Source: DASRSS01 sp035656335
Lineage (GTDB): Bacteria; Actinomycetota; Actinomycetes; Mycobacteriales; Jatrophihabitantaceae
DNA: 14,455 bases
Reading direction: 5' to 3'
NCBI GenBank assembly: GCA_035656335.1
Contig: DASRSS010000142.1
Location: forward strand, 1-14,455
Shown: positions 14,416-14,455 of the stretch, one piece after another
Position numbering within the stretch: position 1 is the first letter of the stretch
Layout of the letters: every line of letters starts with the position of its first letter
The notes under the pieces: model-generated
The model's input: the letters and a program-made list of their open reading frames with translations, nothing else
What the model was told of the DNA's origin: nothing
Database searches by the model: none
Made by a program: the position numbers and the translations under genes

Positions 14416-14448
14416 CGAAGGGCCCCGGCATTGTGCCGGGGCCCTTCG
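14416..14448 (+). terminator. Strong intrinsic terminator hairpin of the cold-shock gene
   Basis: A perfect 15-bp stem (14416-14430 paired with 14434-14448, core GGGCCCCGGC / GCCGGGGCCC) closes a 3-base loop TTG. It begins 29 bases after the stop codon. There is no U-tract, as often in actinobacteria. Being palindromic, it could also stop transcription arriving from the right. Confidence 0.9.
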
Positions 14449-14455
14449 TCATACG

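Overview
The window is high-GC DNA (roughly 70 % G+C by eye, with G/C-dominated third codon positions) from an actinobacterium (Actinomycetota). The core is the conserved actinobacterial cell-growth and signalling cluster, next to a tRNA-Leu(CAG): fhaA, fhaB, pstP, rodA, pbpA and pknB, in the order known from mycobacteria and relatives, where it lies near oriC. The genus cannot be fixed from the sequence. A KstR-type operator before a ketosteroid-isomerase-like gene hints at a lineage with KstR-regulated steroid catabolism.

Layout: (1) 20-1549, minus: a secreted protein with two fibronectin type III-like modules and an endonuclease/exonuclease/phosphatase (EEP) domain. (2) 1690-1772, minus: tRNA-Leu(CAG). 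(3) 1943-9651, plus: a tight operon. It encodes two FHA phosphothreonine readers (FhaA, FhaB), the membrane-anchored PP2C phosphatase PstP, the SEDS glycosyltransferase RodA, the class B transpeptidase PbpA and the PASTA Ser/Thr kinase PknB. Junctions are TAGTG, ATGA and TTGA overlaps or short gaps, so the genes are probably co-transcribed and partly translationally coupled. PknA, usually between pbpA and pknB, is missing. (4) 9688-11849, minus: a histidine kinase and an OmpR-family response regulator, converging on pknB; the two gene ends form a mirror-image inverted repeat. (5) 11970-13082, plus: an exported LolA/RseB-fold-like protein, divergent from the regulator. (6) 13139-13516, plus: a ketosteroid isomerase-like protein with an intact Tyr-Asp-Asp triad and its own promoter, over which lies a 26-bp palindrome matching the KstR consensus. 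(7) 13572-13706, plus: a possible 44-residue single-span membrane protein. (8) 13694-13942, minus: a DUF2630-like small protein. (9) 14183-14386, plus: a cold-shock protein with a long leader and a very strong terminator hairpin.

Working model: PknB senses muropeptide or lipid II through its PASTA domains and phosphorylates division and wall-synthesis proteins. FhaA and FhaB read the phosphothreonines, PstP removes them, and RodA with PbpA polymerise and cross-link peptidoglycan. The two-component pair and the LolA-like protein look like a separate envelope-sensing unit. No insertion sequence, prophage, CRISPR array or obvious horizontally acquired island is visible. No gene-free stretch exceeds 300 bases. 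The window is mostly well-understood core genome; the most notable less-expected signal is the KstR-like operator.
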